Shown piece after piece: positions 1 to 8,530 of a DNA stretch of 64,000 nt (position 1 is its first letter; every line of letters starts with the position of its first letter). The stretch comes from Piscinibacter gummiphilus (GTDB taxonomy: Bacteria; Pseudomonadota; Gammaproteobacteria; Burkholderiales; Burkholderiaceae_C): contig NZ_CP136336.1 of NCBI RefSeq assembly GCF_032681285.1, positions 855,001 through 919,000 of the forward strand. Direction: 5' to 3'. Below the pieces are notes generated by a model. The model ran no database searches, was not told the origin of the DNA, and saw only the letters and a program-made list of their open reading frames with translations. The position numbers and the translations under genes were made by a program.

Positions 1-417
1 CTCGCGCAGGAGCGCGATCTCGTGGTGCTCGCGCACGTGGACGACGTGGCGGTGGAAAAGCTCTTCGCGCATGCGCCGAAGGCCCGCATGATCTGGGCCC
101 ACACCGGCATCGGCGGCGTGCCCATCGAGCGGGTGCGGGCGCTGCTCGACAAGCACCCCACGCTGTACGGCGAGCTGTCGTACCGGCCGGGCCTGACGGT
201 CGACGATGGAAAACTGAGCGCCGCGTGGAAGGCGCTGCTGAGCGAGAAGCCCGAGCGATTCTTCGTCGGCTCCGACACCTGGACCAACGGCCGCTGGCCC
301 GAGTATGAAAACCTGATGCGCGAGGCGCGCGCCTGGCTGGGCGGCCTGCCGCCGGCCGCGGCCCGACGCATCGCGTGGGAGAACGGCGCGGCCATGTTCG
401 GGCTGACGTCGCCTTGA
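1..417 (+). CDS. Amidohydrolase-family protein, C-terminal part (5' end outside window)
   Basis: The frame is open from the first base, so this is the last 138 residues of a longer gene. The fragment has the look of the end of an amidohydrolase-2 TIM barrel: a strand ending in WAHTGIGG, then an '[10 protein letters not shown]' strand whose Asp would be the metal-binding or catalytic acid of the last barrel strands, and a terminal helix ending in the ENGAAMFG type sequence seen in this superfamily. Such enzymes are metal-dependent hydrolases or decarboxylases of the cytoplasm or periplasm. The N-terminal HxH motif is not in the window, so substrate and localisation cannot be judged. The next gene starts only 6 bases downstream, so the two may be cotranscribed. 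Confidence 0.7.
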   Translation, partial: LAQERDLVVLAHVDDVAVEKLFAHAPKARMIWAHTGIGGVPIERVRALLDKHPTLYGELSYRPGLTVDDGKLSAAWKALLSEKPERFFVGSDTWTNGRWPEYENLMREARAWLGGLPPAAARRIAWENGAAMFGLTSP

Positions 418-423
418 GCTTGC

Positions 424-1041
424 ATGCAGCCGGGCCTCTTCGCCGACCTGCCGCCTGCGCTGCCCGACGGCGCGGCGTATGAAGACGACTTTCTCTCGCG
501 CGACGAAGAGGCCGCGCTGCTGCCGCTGATCGGCACGCTGCCGCTGCAGGAGGCGAAGTACAAGGACTACACCGCACGCCGCCGCGTGGTGAGCTACGGT
601 GGGGTGTTCGACTACGACACCATGGAGCTCAAGCCGGCCGGCGAGCTGCCCGCTTCATTCCACTGGCTGCGCGAGCGGGCCGCGCGCTGGCTCGGTGTCG
701 AGCCGGCCGATTTCGTGCATGCGCTGGTCGCTGAATACCGCCCGGGCACGCCGCTCGGCTGGCACCGCGACGTGCCGCAGTTCGAGTGCGTGGTCGGGAT
801 CTCGCTCGCCGCGCCGACGCGCCTGCGCTTCAGGCCGTATCGGCGTGACACGCCGGAGAAGGTGCAGCGCGCCGACATCGTGACTGTCGAACTGCAGCCC
901 CGCTCGATCTACAAGCTCACCGGCCCGGCGCGCTGGGCCTGGCAGCACAGCGTGCCGCCGGTGGAGGCGCTGCGCTACTCGATCACCTTGCGCACGCCGC
1001 GTGGGGTGATGCCGCGCGGGTTCAAGCCCACGCTTCGCTGA
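424..1041 (+). CDS. AlkB-like 2-oxoglutarate/Fe(II)-dependent dioxygenase
   Basis: A 205-residue protein of the AlkB superfamily, which oxidatively removes alkyl groups from nucleic acids or other substrates using Fe(II) and 2-oxoglutarate. The expected iron ligands are visible as H114 and D116 in GWHRD and H175 in WQHSVPP. The 2-oxoglutarate-binding Arg pair is R184 and R190 in RYSITLRTPR. The length fits the short 2OG-FeII_Oxy_2 group (AlkB2/ALKBH-like) rather than E. coli AlkB itself. It starts 6 bases after the preceding stop. Substrate (DNA, RNA or other) cannot be told from sequence. A shadow frame on the opposite strand is not credible. Confidence 0.85.
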   Translation: MQPGLFADLPPALPDGAAYEDDFLSRDEEAALLPLIGTLPLQEAKYKDYTARRRVVSYGGVFDYDTMELKPAGELPASFHWLRERAARWLGVEPADFVHALVAEYRPGTPLGWHRDVPQFECVVGISLAAPTRLRFRPYRRDTPEKVQRADIVTVELQPRSIYKLTGPARWAWQHSVPPVEALRYSITLRTPRGVMPRGFKPTLR

Positions 1042-1116
1042 GCACGCTCGCCACCCGCTCGGGCGCGAGGCGGCTGGTGCCGGGCCGGCCCTCCACGCGC
1101 GCGAAGGGCGAGAGGT

Positions 1117-1965
1117 TCAGGCGCCGAGGCGGCGGAACTCGCGCTGCTTCATTGCGAGGTATTCGCCGCGCTCCACCTCGTGTAGCTGCCGGGCGTATTG
1201 CTCGGTGGCGCTGAACCAGCGCTCGAGCCGTTGGGCCCGCTGCTGCGGTGCCGGGGCGGCCAGCGAGGCGAGGTACGCCTCGATCGCGAGGTAGTAGCGC
1301 ATGGTGTTGCGCTCGATCGCGCCGCGCATGCCGCCGATGTAGGCGTCGCCACCGGTGCGGGTGAAGCCCACCTTGCCGGCACCGGCCGTGGCGAAGTAGC
1401 CCTGCATCGCGAGCTTGGCCGCCATGCCCATGCCGTAGGAATAACCCAGGTGCAGGTAGGTGCGCTTGCCGCCGTCGAGCGGAATGGCCTGGAGCTGGAT
1501 GCGGAAGTCGCGCGTCGAGAAGGGGCCGCTGTCGGCGCCCAGGCGCAGGCTCATGTAGTCGTCGGTGCTGGCGAGCGGCTTGAGGTTGAACGCGACGCGG
1601 TAGGCGTCTTCGAGCGGCTGGTCGTTCTTGCGGCCGATGTGCACCACGAGTTCCTGGCCATTGACCACGCACTGCTTGGTGTTGACCTGCAGCATCAGGA
1701 TCTCGCACAGCGCGCCCGGCTGCTGCAGGTGCTCTCGCGCCAGGGCGAAGGGCTGCGGCATCACCGCGTCGACGCTGCCGCTCAAGGCGTTGCCGCCGTC
1801 GCTGCTTTGCACCACCAGCGGCCGCTGGAAGGGGCTTTGTTCCATCTGTGCGGCGAGCTGGGCGTGGCGCTCGCGCAGCGCCTGGGCCGATTCGGGGGCC
1901 GCGTGGGCCGCCGCGGCGAGGGCGGCGAGCGCCGTGACCAGGAGCGACCTGCCGAGCAGGAACAT
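1117..1965 (-). CDS. Secreted protein of unknown function
   Basis: I do not recognise a named family. The protein (282 residues from the chosen ATG) begins with a clear Sec signal: MFLLGRSLL, a hydrophobic Ala/Leu-rich core and AHA before the mature start at about residue 23. The mature part is soluble and mixed alpha/beta. It has two Cys (near 87 and 98) that could form a disulfide in the periplasm, and a Gly/Tyr-rich stretch (HLGYSYGMGMAAK). The reading frame stays open upstream to 2436, but that extension is antisense to the SDR gene and lacks a signal peptide, so the ATG at 1965 is preferred. It stands alone, convergent with the AlkB-like gene. Confidence 0.6.
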   Translation of the reverse strand: MFLLGRSLLVTALAALAAAAHAAPESAQALRERHAQLAAQMEQSPFQRPLVVQSSDGGNALSGSVDAVMPQPFALAREHLQQPGALCEILMLQVNTKQCVVNGQELVVHIGRKNDQPLEDAYRVAFNLKPLASTDDYMSLRLGADSGPFSTRDFRIQLQAIPLDGGKRTYLHLGYSYGMGMAAKLAMQGYFATAGAGKVGFTRTGGDAYIGGMRGAIERNTMRYYLAIEAYLASLAAPAPQQRAQRLERWFSATEQYARQLHEVERGEYLAMKQREFRRLGA

Positions 1966-2149
1966 CGATTGCAAGGGCTGCGCAAAAGGTGCCAAACGGG
2001 TCTCCCGGTACTGCTGAGGATCGCGTTTTGAGGGGCTTCGCCTGCGGCAGTTCCCACTTTCGTGCCCCCGGGCCGTGAAATGCTGCCGCTGCCCCTCGCT
2101 GGTTTGCACTAGGCTCTGCGGTTTGCACACACAGACGGAGACGGTTTTC

Positions 2150-2959
2150 ATGGGCAGCAGACTGCAGGGCAAGGTGGCGGTGATCACGGGCGCGACCAGC
2201 GGCATCGGCGAAGCGACGGCGCGCAAGTTCGCGGCCGAAGGCGCTTCGGTGGTGATCGCCGGGCGCAGCGTGGAGCGCGGCGAGGCGCTGGCGAAGGAGC
2301 TGGGTGAGCGGGCACTTTTCAAGGCGGCCGACGTGATGCGCGAGGCCGACATCGCCGCCCTGGTCGACACCGCCGTGCAGCGCTTCGGCCGACTCGACTG
2401 CATGTTCAACAACGCCGGTGGCAACACCCCGGGCACGCTCGACGACGTGACCGAAGCGCAGGTCGACTACGCGATGAAGCTGCTCTTCGGCAGCGCGCTC
2501 TTCGGCATCAAGCATGCCGCGCGGGTGATGAAGGGGCAGGGCGGCGGCAGCATCATCAACAACTCCAGCATTGCCGCGCACCGGCTGGCGCAAGGCGCGA
2601 TGCTGTATTCCAGCGCCAAGGCGGCGGTGAGCCACCTCACGCGATTGATGGGCGTGCAGCTCGGGCCGGACAACATCCGCGTGAACTCGATCTCGCCCGG
2701 GGCGATTGCCACGCCCATCTTCTGGGGTGGCGCCTCGACCGCCAGCGAGGAAGTGAACGCCAAGCGCCTGGCCAAGCTGCAGCAGAACCTGGCACACGCC
2801 ACGCCCACGCCGCGCGCCGGCCTGGCCGACGACATCGCCAACGCGGCGCTCTTCCTCGCCAGCGACGAAGGCAGCTTCGTCAACTGCCACGACCTGGTGG
2901 TCGACGGCGGGCGCATCTGGCAGTTCAACGAGCGGCCCCGCGAGGCCGCCGCCGGCTGA
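2150..2959 (+). CDS. SDR-family NAD(P)-dependent oxidoreductase
   Basis: A 269-residue classical short-chain dehydrogenase/reductase. The Rossmann cofactor motif is TGATSGIG at 13-20, NNAG lies at 87-90, the catalytic Ser is S140, and Y153 and K157 form the YxxxK pair. These enzymes interconvert alcohols and ketones on small substrates in the cytoplasm. The substrate here is not predictable. The ATG at 2150 is chosen over the upstream in-frame ATG at 2075 because the upstream 25 residues are Cys-rich and unlike SDR N-termini, and a GGAG lies about 9 bases before 2150. Its stop overlaps the start of the next gene by one base, so the two are translationally coupled. Confidence 0.9.
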   Translation: MGSRLQGKVAVITGATSGIGEATARKFAAEGASVVIAGRSVERGEALAKELGERALFKAADVMREADIAALVDTAVQRFGRLDCMFNNAGGNTPGTLDDVTEAQVDYAMKLLFGSALFGIKHAARVMKGQGGGSIINNSSIAAHRLAQGAMLYSSAKAAVSHLTRLMGVQLGPDNIRVNSISPGAIATPIFWGGASTASEEVNAKRLAKLQQNLAHATPTPRAGLADDIANAALFLASDEGSFVNCHDLVVDGGRIWQFNERPREAAAG

Positions 2960-3261
2960 TGTCCGACGAGTACCAGATCGAGATCCCGCCCTCGTTCATC
3001 GCGCTCTTCGTGCCCGAAGGGCGCCTCAAGCCCACGGCGTCGTTTCGCGAGATCCGCGAGCGCTACGAGTACTGCGAGGATCTGGCCAACATGCTCACCG
3101 AGACGGCGAGCACGAAGCTCTGGCAGCTGGGGGTGGCCGAGTCGGATGTGCTGGAGCGCGTCGGGCAAGGTCTGGCGGGCGGGCAGGCCGGCGTCAACGA
3201 GGCCGAGGCGCAGTGGGTGCTGCGCCGCCTGGCCGAGCTGCTGGGCTGGGGCGCGCCCTGA
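2959..3261 (+). CDS. Small conserved-looking cytoplasmic protein of unknown function
   Basis: A 100-residue protein whose ATG shares a base with the SDR stop codon (TGATG), implying coupled translation. It is acidic and predicted mostly helical, with no signal peptide or membrane segment. The N-terminal phrase IEIPPSFIALFVPEGR and the RYEYCEDLANML helix look like a small Burkholderiales protein sometimes labelled 'ATPase with chaperone activity'. No Walker motif is visible, so I give no function. The pairing with an SDR could be operonic convenience only. Confidence 0.65.
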   Translation: MSDEYQIEIPPSFIALFVPEGRLKPTASFREIRERYEYCEDLANMLTETASTKLWQLGVAESDVLERVGQGLAGGQAGVNEAEAQWVLRRLAELLGWGAP

Positions 3262-3268
3262 CGGCGCC

Positions 3269-4447
3269 TCACATCGCGAGGTCGAAGCTCAGCTCCTTCT
3301 GCTCGCCATCGGTGTTGCCCGCCAGGCGGCCGCGGCCGGCGGCCTTGGCCTGGTAGAGCGCGGCATCGGCGCGCAGCAGCAGGGCGTCCATCGTGTGGTC
3401 GTCGGGCTGGCGCACGGCGATGCCGGCGCTGTAGTCGATGAGCTCGCTGCCGGTGTCGCGGGCGAACTTGACGAGCCAGCCGCGCAGGCGCTCGTCGAAC
3501 CGCAGTGCGTCGGCGGCGCTCGCGCGTGACATCAGCACGCAGAACTCTTCACCGCCGTAACGGCAGACCAGGTCGCCCCCACGGGTGCAGGCGCGCAGGC
3601 CTTGCGAGACCGTCTGCAGCGCCGCGTCGCCGGCTGCGTGGCCGTGCCGGTCGTTGATGCGCTTGAAGTAGTCGATGTCGAGCATCAAAAGTGTCAGGGG
3701 CTCGTCGTAGCGCACGGCGTGGGCGAGCAAGGTGTGCGCCCGCTCGAGGAAAGCCTGGCGGTTGAGCAGGCCGGTGAGCCCGTCGGTCTGTGCCTGGCGA
3801 CGCAGCTCACGCTCGGCTTCTTCGCGCCAGGCGGCCAGCAGGCCCAGCGTGCACAGCGAGAGCGCCACATGGTTGAAGAAGACCGCGGCCACGTTGACCG
3901 GGTGCGTGGCCCGGTAGAAGGGGTAGGCGTCGGTGAAGAAGGCGCCGAGCACACCACGCCAGAGCGTCACGACCATGAGCGCCGCGAAGCTTGCGAGCAC
4001 CAGGCCGCGCCAGCGGCGGCCGATGTGCGCTGCGGGCCAGGCGAGCGCCACGCAGATCGTCAGCATCTGCAGCGCGTAGAGCGCGTTGGAGGTGCCCACG
4101 CGGACCGGGTAGCTCGGGTAGGTGAGGAAGTAGACGGCCGGGATGGCCGCCACGAGCGCCCACATGAGCCGCTGCCCGGGGCGTGGGCCGAGCCAGTGCT
4201 GCAGGGCCGACCACAGCATCGCGAAGCTCAGCGCCAGGAGGCCCAGCGCGACCGACGTGAGCGCGCGGTCGTGCAGCTTGGGTGCGATGAGGAAGACCGC
4301 CCAGCTCATGCCCTGCAGCACCATGCTGCCTTGGAACAGCCGGGCAGCGCTGCTCACCTGCCAGCCCATCAGCAGGGGCAACGCGAGGGCCGTGGCCCAC
4401 ACGTTGGCCAGCAGCACCACGAGGATGGTTTGGATGTCGAGATTCAT
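3269..4447 (-). CDS. Membrane-bound diguanylate cyclase (GGDEF domain)
   Basis: The first ~190 residues form about six hydrophobic membrane segments without a recognisable ligand-binding domain. They are followed by a GGDEF domain (roughly 225-380) beginning TDGLTGLLNR. The active-site loop reads YGGEEF, an accepted active variant, and LDIDYFKRIND carries the metal-binding Asp. The product would be cyclic di-GMP made at the cytoplasmic face of the inner membrane, in line with the pilus and secretion genes elsewhere in the window. No RxxD inhibitory site stands out just upstream of the loop. A GTG start 12 bases further upstream (4459) is possible; ATG at 4447 is preferred. It converges with the small gene ending 7 bases away. 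Confidence 0.88.
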   Translation of the reverse strand: MNLDIQTILVVLLANVWATALALPLLMGWQVSSAARLFQGSMVLQGMSWAVFLIAPKLHDRALTSVALGLLALSFAMLWSALQHWLGPRPGQRLMWALVAAIPAVYFLTYPSYPVRVGTSNALYALQMLTICVALAWPAAHIGRRWRGLVLASFAALMVVTLWRGVLGAFFTDAYPFYRATHPVNVAAVFFNHVALSLCTLGLLAAWREEAERELRRQAQTDGLTGLLNRQAFLERAHTLLAHAVRYDEPLTLLMLDIDYFKRINDRHGHAAGDAALQTVSQGLRACTRGGDLVCRYGGEEFCVLMSRASAADALRFDERLRGWLVKFARDTGSELIDYSAGIAVRQPDDHTMDALLLRADAALYQAKAAGRGRLAGNTDGEQKELSFDLAM

Positions 4448-4530
4448 GCAGTGCAGCACTGCATTCTGGACCCGGGCGCGAGGGATGCGCTGGAGGCCCT
4501 GTGCGCAAGTTGGAATCCGACTGACCTGCG

Positions 4531-5517
4531 TCAGTCGGCGAGCTTGAGGGTGATCTCGTCGATGCGCTGGAGCACCTCGGGCGTGAGCTTCGGGATGACG
4601 TCGGCCGCCGCCAGGTTGCTCTGCAGCTGGCTCAGCTTCGACGCGCCGGTGATGACGGTGCTCACACGCGGGTTCTTCGCGGCCCAGGCGATGGCGAGCT
4701 GCGCCAGGCTGCAGCCGAGATCGGCGGCCACGGGTTCGAGCTTCGCTACCGCAGCGTTTTTCGCTTCGTGCGTGAGGCCTTCGACCAGGAAGGCCATGTC
4801 GCGCCGCGCGCCGCGGCTGTCGTCGGGCACGCCTTGCTTGTATTTGCCGGTGAGCAGGCCGCTTGCGAGCGGGCTCCAGGTGGTGAGGCCCAGGCCCATG
4901 TCGTCATAGAGGCGCAGGTACTGCTTCTCGACGCGCTTGCGGTGGAAGAGGTGGTACTGCGGCTGCTCCATCACCGGCTTGTGCAGGTGGTGGCGCTCGG
5001 CGATCTCGTAGGCGGCACGGATGTCGCCTGCGCTCCACTCGCTCGTGCCCCAGTAGAGCGCCTTGCCTTGGCTGATCATGTCGTGCATGGCCCACACGGT
5101 TTCTTCGATCGGCGTGCCGGGGTCGGGTCGGTGGCAGAAGACGAGGTCGACGAAGTCGAGCTGCAGGCGCTTGAGCGAGCCGTCGATGGCCTGCATCAGG
5201 TACTTGCGGTTGAGGGTGGCGCGGCCGTTCAGGGCCATGCGGTCCTTCGGCGACGCGAGGCCGAGGTAGAACTTGGTCGACACCACGTAGTTGAGGCGCG
5301 GCCACTTCAGGGCCTTCAGCGCCTCGCCCATCACCACCTCGCTCTGGCCGAGGGCATAGGCCTCGGCGTTGTCGAAGAAGTTGACGCCGGCGTCATAGGC
5401 GGCGGCCATCATTTCCTTGGCGGCGTCGATGTCGACCTGGTTGGCGTAGGTGACCCAGGAGCCCAGGGACAACTCGCTCAGCTGCAGGCCGCTGCGGCCC
5501 AGACGGCGGTAGTTCAT
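4531..5517 (-). CDS. Aldo/keto reductase, Kv-beta/YghZ-like
   Basis: A 328-residue aldo/keto reductase with the catalytic tetrad D49, Y54 (in DNAEAY), K82 (in VVSTKFY) and H129 (in CHRPDP). The opening [16 protein letters not shown] and the later [13 protein letters not shown] match the potassium-channel beta-subunit/YghZ branch, which reduces aldehydes and ketones such as methylglyoxal with NADPH. The C-terminal segment [14 protein letters not shown] is the usual cofactor-binding region. No signal peptide, so cytoplasmic. It is divergent from the hydroxypyruvate isomerase-like gene, with 117 bases between the two starts. Confidence 0.92.
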   Translation of the reverse strand: MNYRRLGRSGLQLSELSLGSWVTYANQVDIDAAKEMMAAAYDAGVNFFDNAEAYALGQSEVVMGEALKALKWPRLNYVVSTKFYLGLASPKDRMALNGRATLNRKYLMQAIDGSLKRLQLDFVDLVFCHRPDPGTPIEETVWAMHDMISQGKALYWGTSEWSAGDIRAAYEIAERHHLHKPVMEQPQYHLFHRKRVEKQYLRLYDDMGLGLTTWSPLASGLLTGKYKQGVPDDSRGARRDMAFLVEGLTHEAKNAAVAKLEPVAADLGCSLAQLAIAWAAKNPRVSTVITGASKLSQLQSNLAAADVIPKLTPEVLQRIDEITLKLAD

Positions 5518-5634
5518 GTGTCGTGCCTTCTTGGTATTGGTGTGAGCTGGCCGTTATACCGAAGCGCTTCGCGCGGCCTGGTGCGCAAGACAGAACACCC
5601 TCCTGCCGTCTCTTCACCTGATAAGGTGCCGGCC

Positions 5635-6429
5635 ATGCCCCGTTTTGCCGCCAACCTCAGCTTCCTGTATGGGGAGCATGCGTTCCTCGACCGCTTTGCC
5701 GCTGCGCGCAAAGACGGCTTCGCGGCGGTGGAGTACCTCTTTCCCTACGAGCACACGCCGGCACTGCTTGCCGAGCACCTGCGCGAGCACGGGCTGCAGC
5801 AGGCGCTCTTCAACGCGCCACCGGGCGACTGGGCGGCGGGCGACCGCGGCATCGCCTGCGTGCCGGGGCGCGAGGCCGAGTTCCGGCGCGCGATCGAGCA
5901 GGCGCTGGAGTACGCCGCCGCCTTGCAGTGCCCGCGCGTGCACGTGCTGGCCGGCCTCTTGCCCGCCGGGGCCGAGCGTGCGCCGCTGCAGGCGCTCTAT
6001 GTGCGCAACCTCGCGTGGGCGGCGCAACGCGCGGCCGATGCGGGGGTGAACCTGTTGATCGAGCCGATCAACCGGCGCGACATGCCGGGTTACTTCCTCA
6101 ACCGGCAAGACCACGCGCACGCGATCGTCGACGAAGTGGGCGCGCCCAACCTGCAGGTGCAGATGGACCTCTACCACTGCCAGATCGTCGAAGGCGACCT
6201 GTCGGCGAAGTTGCGCCAATACCTGCCGACGGGGCGTGTGGGCCACCTGCAGGTCGCCGGCGTGCCCGACCGGGGCGAGCCCGATGCAGGCGAGGTGAAC
6301 TACGCGTATCTCTTCGAGCTGATCGATGCGCTCGGCTACACCGGCCACGTGGGCTGCGAATACCGGCCGCGTGCCGGCACCACGGCCGGCCTCGGCTGGC
6401 TTAGGGCTTTGTCGCCAAGAGGTTCGTGA
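5635..6429 (+). CDS. hyi: Hydroxypyruvate isomerase-like TIM-barrel protein
   Basis: A 264-residue xylose-isomerase-like TIM barrel of the Hyi/OtnI group, which interconverts hydroxypyruvate and tartronate semialdehyde or acts on related keto-acids. Visible landmarks are [14 protein letters not shown] at the start, the metal/catalytic Glu in [15 protein letters not shown], the DLYHCQ segment and the second Glu in GCEYRPR near the end. The ATG at 5635 gives the family N-terminus; the frame's upstream extension is antisense to the aldo/keto reductase. The 3' end overlaps the convergent 5'-nucleotidase gene by 29 bases, with both stop codons inside the other gene. Confidence 0.85.
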   Translation: MPRFAANLSFLYGEHAFLDRFAAARKDGFAAVEYLFPYEHTPALLAEHLREHGLQQALFNAPPGDWAAGDRGIACVPGREAEFRRAIEQALEYAAALQCPRVHVLAGLLPAGAERAPLQALYVRNLAWAAQRAADAGVNLLIEPINRRDMPGYFLNRQDHAHAIVDEVGAPNLQVQMDLYHCQIVEGDLSAKLRQYLPTGRVGHLQVAGVPDRGEPDAGEVNYAYLFELIDALGYTGHVGCEYRPRAGTTAGLGWLRALSPRGS

Positions 6430-7321
6430 CACCGGCCGCCACGTGGCCCGAGGGCACGTGGGGCAGGGCGTTCTCGATGTGGCCGGTCTGGTCGTCGAAG
6501 AAGAAGTCGGGCTCGAACTCGCGCAGGAAGGCACCCTTGGGCAGGCCGCCGAGGAACATGGCCTCGTCGATGTCGATGTCCCACTCCATCAGCGTGCGGA
6601 TCGCGCGCTCGTGGGCCGGCGCGCTGCGCGCGGTGACGAGCGCAGTGCGCAGGCGCATGGCGGCCGACTCCTGGTTTTGCAGGGTCTTCAGCGCTTCGAG
6701 CAGCGGCTTGAAGGGGCCGGCGGCGAGCGGCAGGTTGGCGCGGTCGCGCTCGTGGGCCTGGAAGGCGTCGAGCCCGGCCTGCTGGAAGACACGCTCGGAC
6801 TCGTCGGAGAAGAGCACTGCGTCGCCGTCGAAGGCGATGCGCACTTCGTTCGGGTGGGCATCCGATGCACGCGCCGAGTGCGGGTAGACGCGGGCGGCCG
6901 GCACGCCGGCACCGAGGGCCGAGCGCACGTCGGCCTCGTTGGTCGAGAGGAAGAGGTGCGCGTTGAGCGGCTTGAGGTAGCGCCAGGGCGATTCGCCGCG
7001 GGTGAACACGCCGCGCTGGATCGGCAGCCCGTAGTGCTTGGCCGAGCGGAAGACGCGCATGCCCGAGACCGGGTCGTTGCGCGACAGGATCACCACCTCG
7101 ACCGCCGGCGACTTGGCGTTGAAGGCCAGCAGCTTGTGCACGAGCGAGAACGCGACGCCCGGCTTGGCGGGCACGCCCACGCGTTCGAGCTGGAGCTGCA
7201 TGTAGGCGCGGTCGTCCTGCGCTTCGAAGAGGCGGTTCTCTTCCTCGAAGTCGAACAAGGCACGCGAGGAAATGGCGACGACCAGCTGGCCGGCGAGGGT
7301 GACGGGCATGCGGGGGATCAT
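6401..7321 (-). CDS. 5'-nucleotidase (cytosolic NT5C1-like family)
   Basis: About 306 residues from the ATG at 7321. The sequence matches the bacterial members of the cytosolic 5'-nucleotidase I family, which dephosphorylate nucleoside monophosphates. Seen are the N-terminal [17 protein letters not shown] (with the catalytic-type Asp), [43 protein letters not shown] and the closing [13 protein letters not shown]. The DFEEEN and [12 protein letters not shown] motifs correspond to the HAD-like acid clusters. The frame is open to 7375, but the extra 18 residues are not family-like. It overlaps the convergent hyi-like gene by 29 bases at the 3' end. Confidence 0.85.
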   Translation of the reverse strand: MIPRMPVTLAGQLVVAISSRALFDFEEENRLFEAQDDRAYMQLQLERVGVPAKPGVAFSLVHKLLAFNAKSPAVEVVILSRNDPVSGMRVFRSAKHYGLPIQRGVFTRGESPWRYLKPLNAHLFLSTNEADVRSALGAGVPAARVYPHSARASDAHPNEVRIAFDGDAVLFSDESERVFQQAGLDAFQAHERDRANLPLAAGPFKPLLEALKTLQNQESAAMRLRTALVTARSAPAHERAIRTLMEWDIDIDEAMFLGGLPKGAFLREFEPDFFFDDQTGHIENALPHVPSGHVAAGVTNLLATKP

Positions 7322-7436
7322 AAGTTCAGCCCGGTGAAACAAACGAAACACGGCCGCCACCGTCGTGAAATGCACGCGACACGCGGGCTTGCCACAGTCA
7401 CGGTCAACACCTCGCCAGAACCTTCAGGAGCCTGCC

Positions 7437-7631
7437 ATGACCGAACTCGTTGCCCAGACGCTGCACCGCATCTTCCACCGCACCGCCGCCCCGGCCACCG
7501 AGTTCGACAAGGCCGTCGCCCTGCGTGCGGCGAACGACCGCCCGCGCCGCCCCGATTTCGCCGAGACGCGGCCGGTGGTGTTCCGCAGCGAGGCCTTTGC
7601 CGAAGACCTGCTGCAGCCGCTCGCCGCGTGA
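7437..7631 (+). CDS. Small protein of unknown function (64 residues)
   Basis: A short gene with a good ribosome site (AGGAG, 6 bases before the ATG at 7437), giving MTELVAQTLHRIFHR and ending LLQPLAA. It is soluble, rich in Ala, Arg and Pro, with no signal, Cys or membrane segment. I do not recognise it. It lies between the 5'-nucleotidase and a two-component operon, about 143 bases before the regulator. A GTG at 7628 overlapping its stop is in frame with the response regulator, but the regulator has its own better start. Confidence 0.5.
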   Translation: MTELVAQTLHRIFHRTAAPATEFDKAVALRAANDRPRRPDFAETRPVVFRSEAFAEDLLQPLAA

Positions 7632-7774
7632 GTGCGGCCGTGAGCGCCTTGCCCACGCGCCAGTGGCTCGCCGCCGTGCTGGCCACGGCCGGCCAGGCCG
7701 GTGCCGGCACGCATGCCAGCGCCGAGCGCGGCCGATATGATCCGGCCCTGTCACAGCACAGGGGAGCACGACCC

Positions 7775-8530
7775 ATGACCGAGGGCGATGCGAGCGTGGC
7801 CACCAGCGTGCTGGTGGTGGATGACGAGCCCGAGTTGCGCTCGCTGCTCGGGGAATACTTTGGCCGCCACGGCTTCACGGTGCGTGCCGCCGCCGATGCG
7901 CTCGCCGCACGCCAGGCGATTGCCGAAGCGGCGCCCGACCTGGCCATCCTCGACGTCAACATGCCTGGCGAAAACGGCCTCTCGCTCGCGCGCTGGCTGC
8001 GCGATGCGCACCCGAGCGTGGGCCTGGTGATGCTCACCACGGCAGGCGAGTCGGTCGACCGCGTGGTCGGCCTGGAACTCGGCGCCGACGACTACATGCC
8101 CAAGCCCTTCGAGATGCGCGAGCTGCTCGCACGCTGCCGCGCGGTGCTGCGGCGGCTCAAGCTCTCGCAAGGCGTGGTGGCTGCCGCCGCCGCCGCGGCA
8201 GCCGAGTCGCAGGCCAGCCGGTGTGTGCGCTTCGGTGCCTGCCAGCTCGACCTCGACGAGCGCCGCCTCTTCGGTGCCGACGGCCAGGAGATCGACATCA
8301 GCGCCGCCGAGTTCGACCTGCTCGCGCTCTTCGCCCGCAACCCCAACCGCCCGCTCAACCGCGACCAGATCATGGAGCAGGCCCACAACCGCGGCTGGGA
8401 CGTGTTCGACCGCTCCATCGACCTGCGCGTGATGCGCCTGCGCCGCAAGATCGAAACCAACCCCGACAAGCCGGAAGTCCTGAAGACCGTGCGCAACGTG
8501 GGCTACGTGTTCGTGCCGGCCGGCGGATGA
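7775..8530 (+). CDS. OmpR/PhoB-type response regulator
   Basis: A 251-residue regulator. The receiver domain (about 10-125) has the acidic pocket D16-D17, phosphoacceptor D60 in LAILDVNMPG, and K110 in MPKPFE. A linker of nine consecutive Ala follows, then a winged-helix DNA-binding domain (about 150-248) ending in RRKIETNPDKPEVLKTVRNVGYVF. The start at 7775 is supported by AGGGGAG just upstream. It overlaps the histidine kinase start by four bases (ATGA), so regulator and kinase form a co-translated pair. The signal is unknown; target promoters are not identifiable here. Confidence 0.93.
   Translation: MTEGDASVATSVLVVDDEPELRSLLGEYFGRHGFTVRAAADALAARQAIAEAAPDLAILDVNMPGENGLSLARWLRDAHPSVGLVMLTTAGESVDRVVGLELGADDYMPKPFEMRELLARCRAVLRRLKLSQGVVAAAAAAAAESQASRCVRFGACQLDLDERRLFGADGQEIDISAAEFDLLALFARNPNRPLNRDQIMEQAHNRGWDVFDRSIDLRVMRLRRKIETNPDKPEVLKTVRNVGYVFVPAGG

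Noticed and set aside
1022-2890. 622-codon minus-strand frame spanning the secreted protein and SDR genes
   Set aside because: Product is a low-complexity Arg/Ala/His string; it conflicts with the SDR gene and with the signal-peptide gene in another frame.
7628-7774. GTG start extending the response regulator upstream by 49 codons
   Set aside because: The extension has no receiver-domain homology, and the ATG at 7775 has a strong ribosome site and the normal N-terminus.
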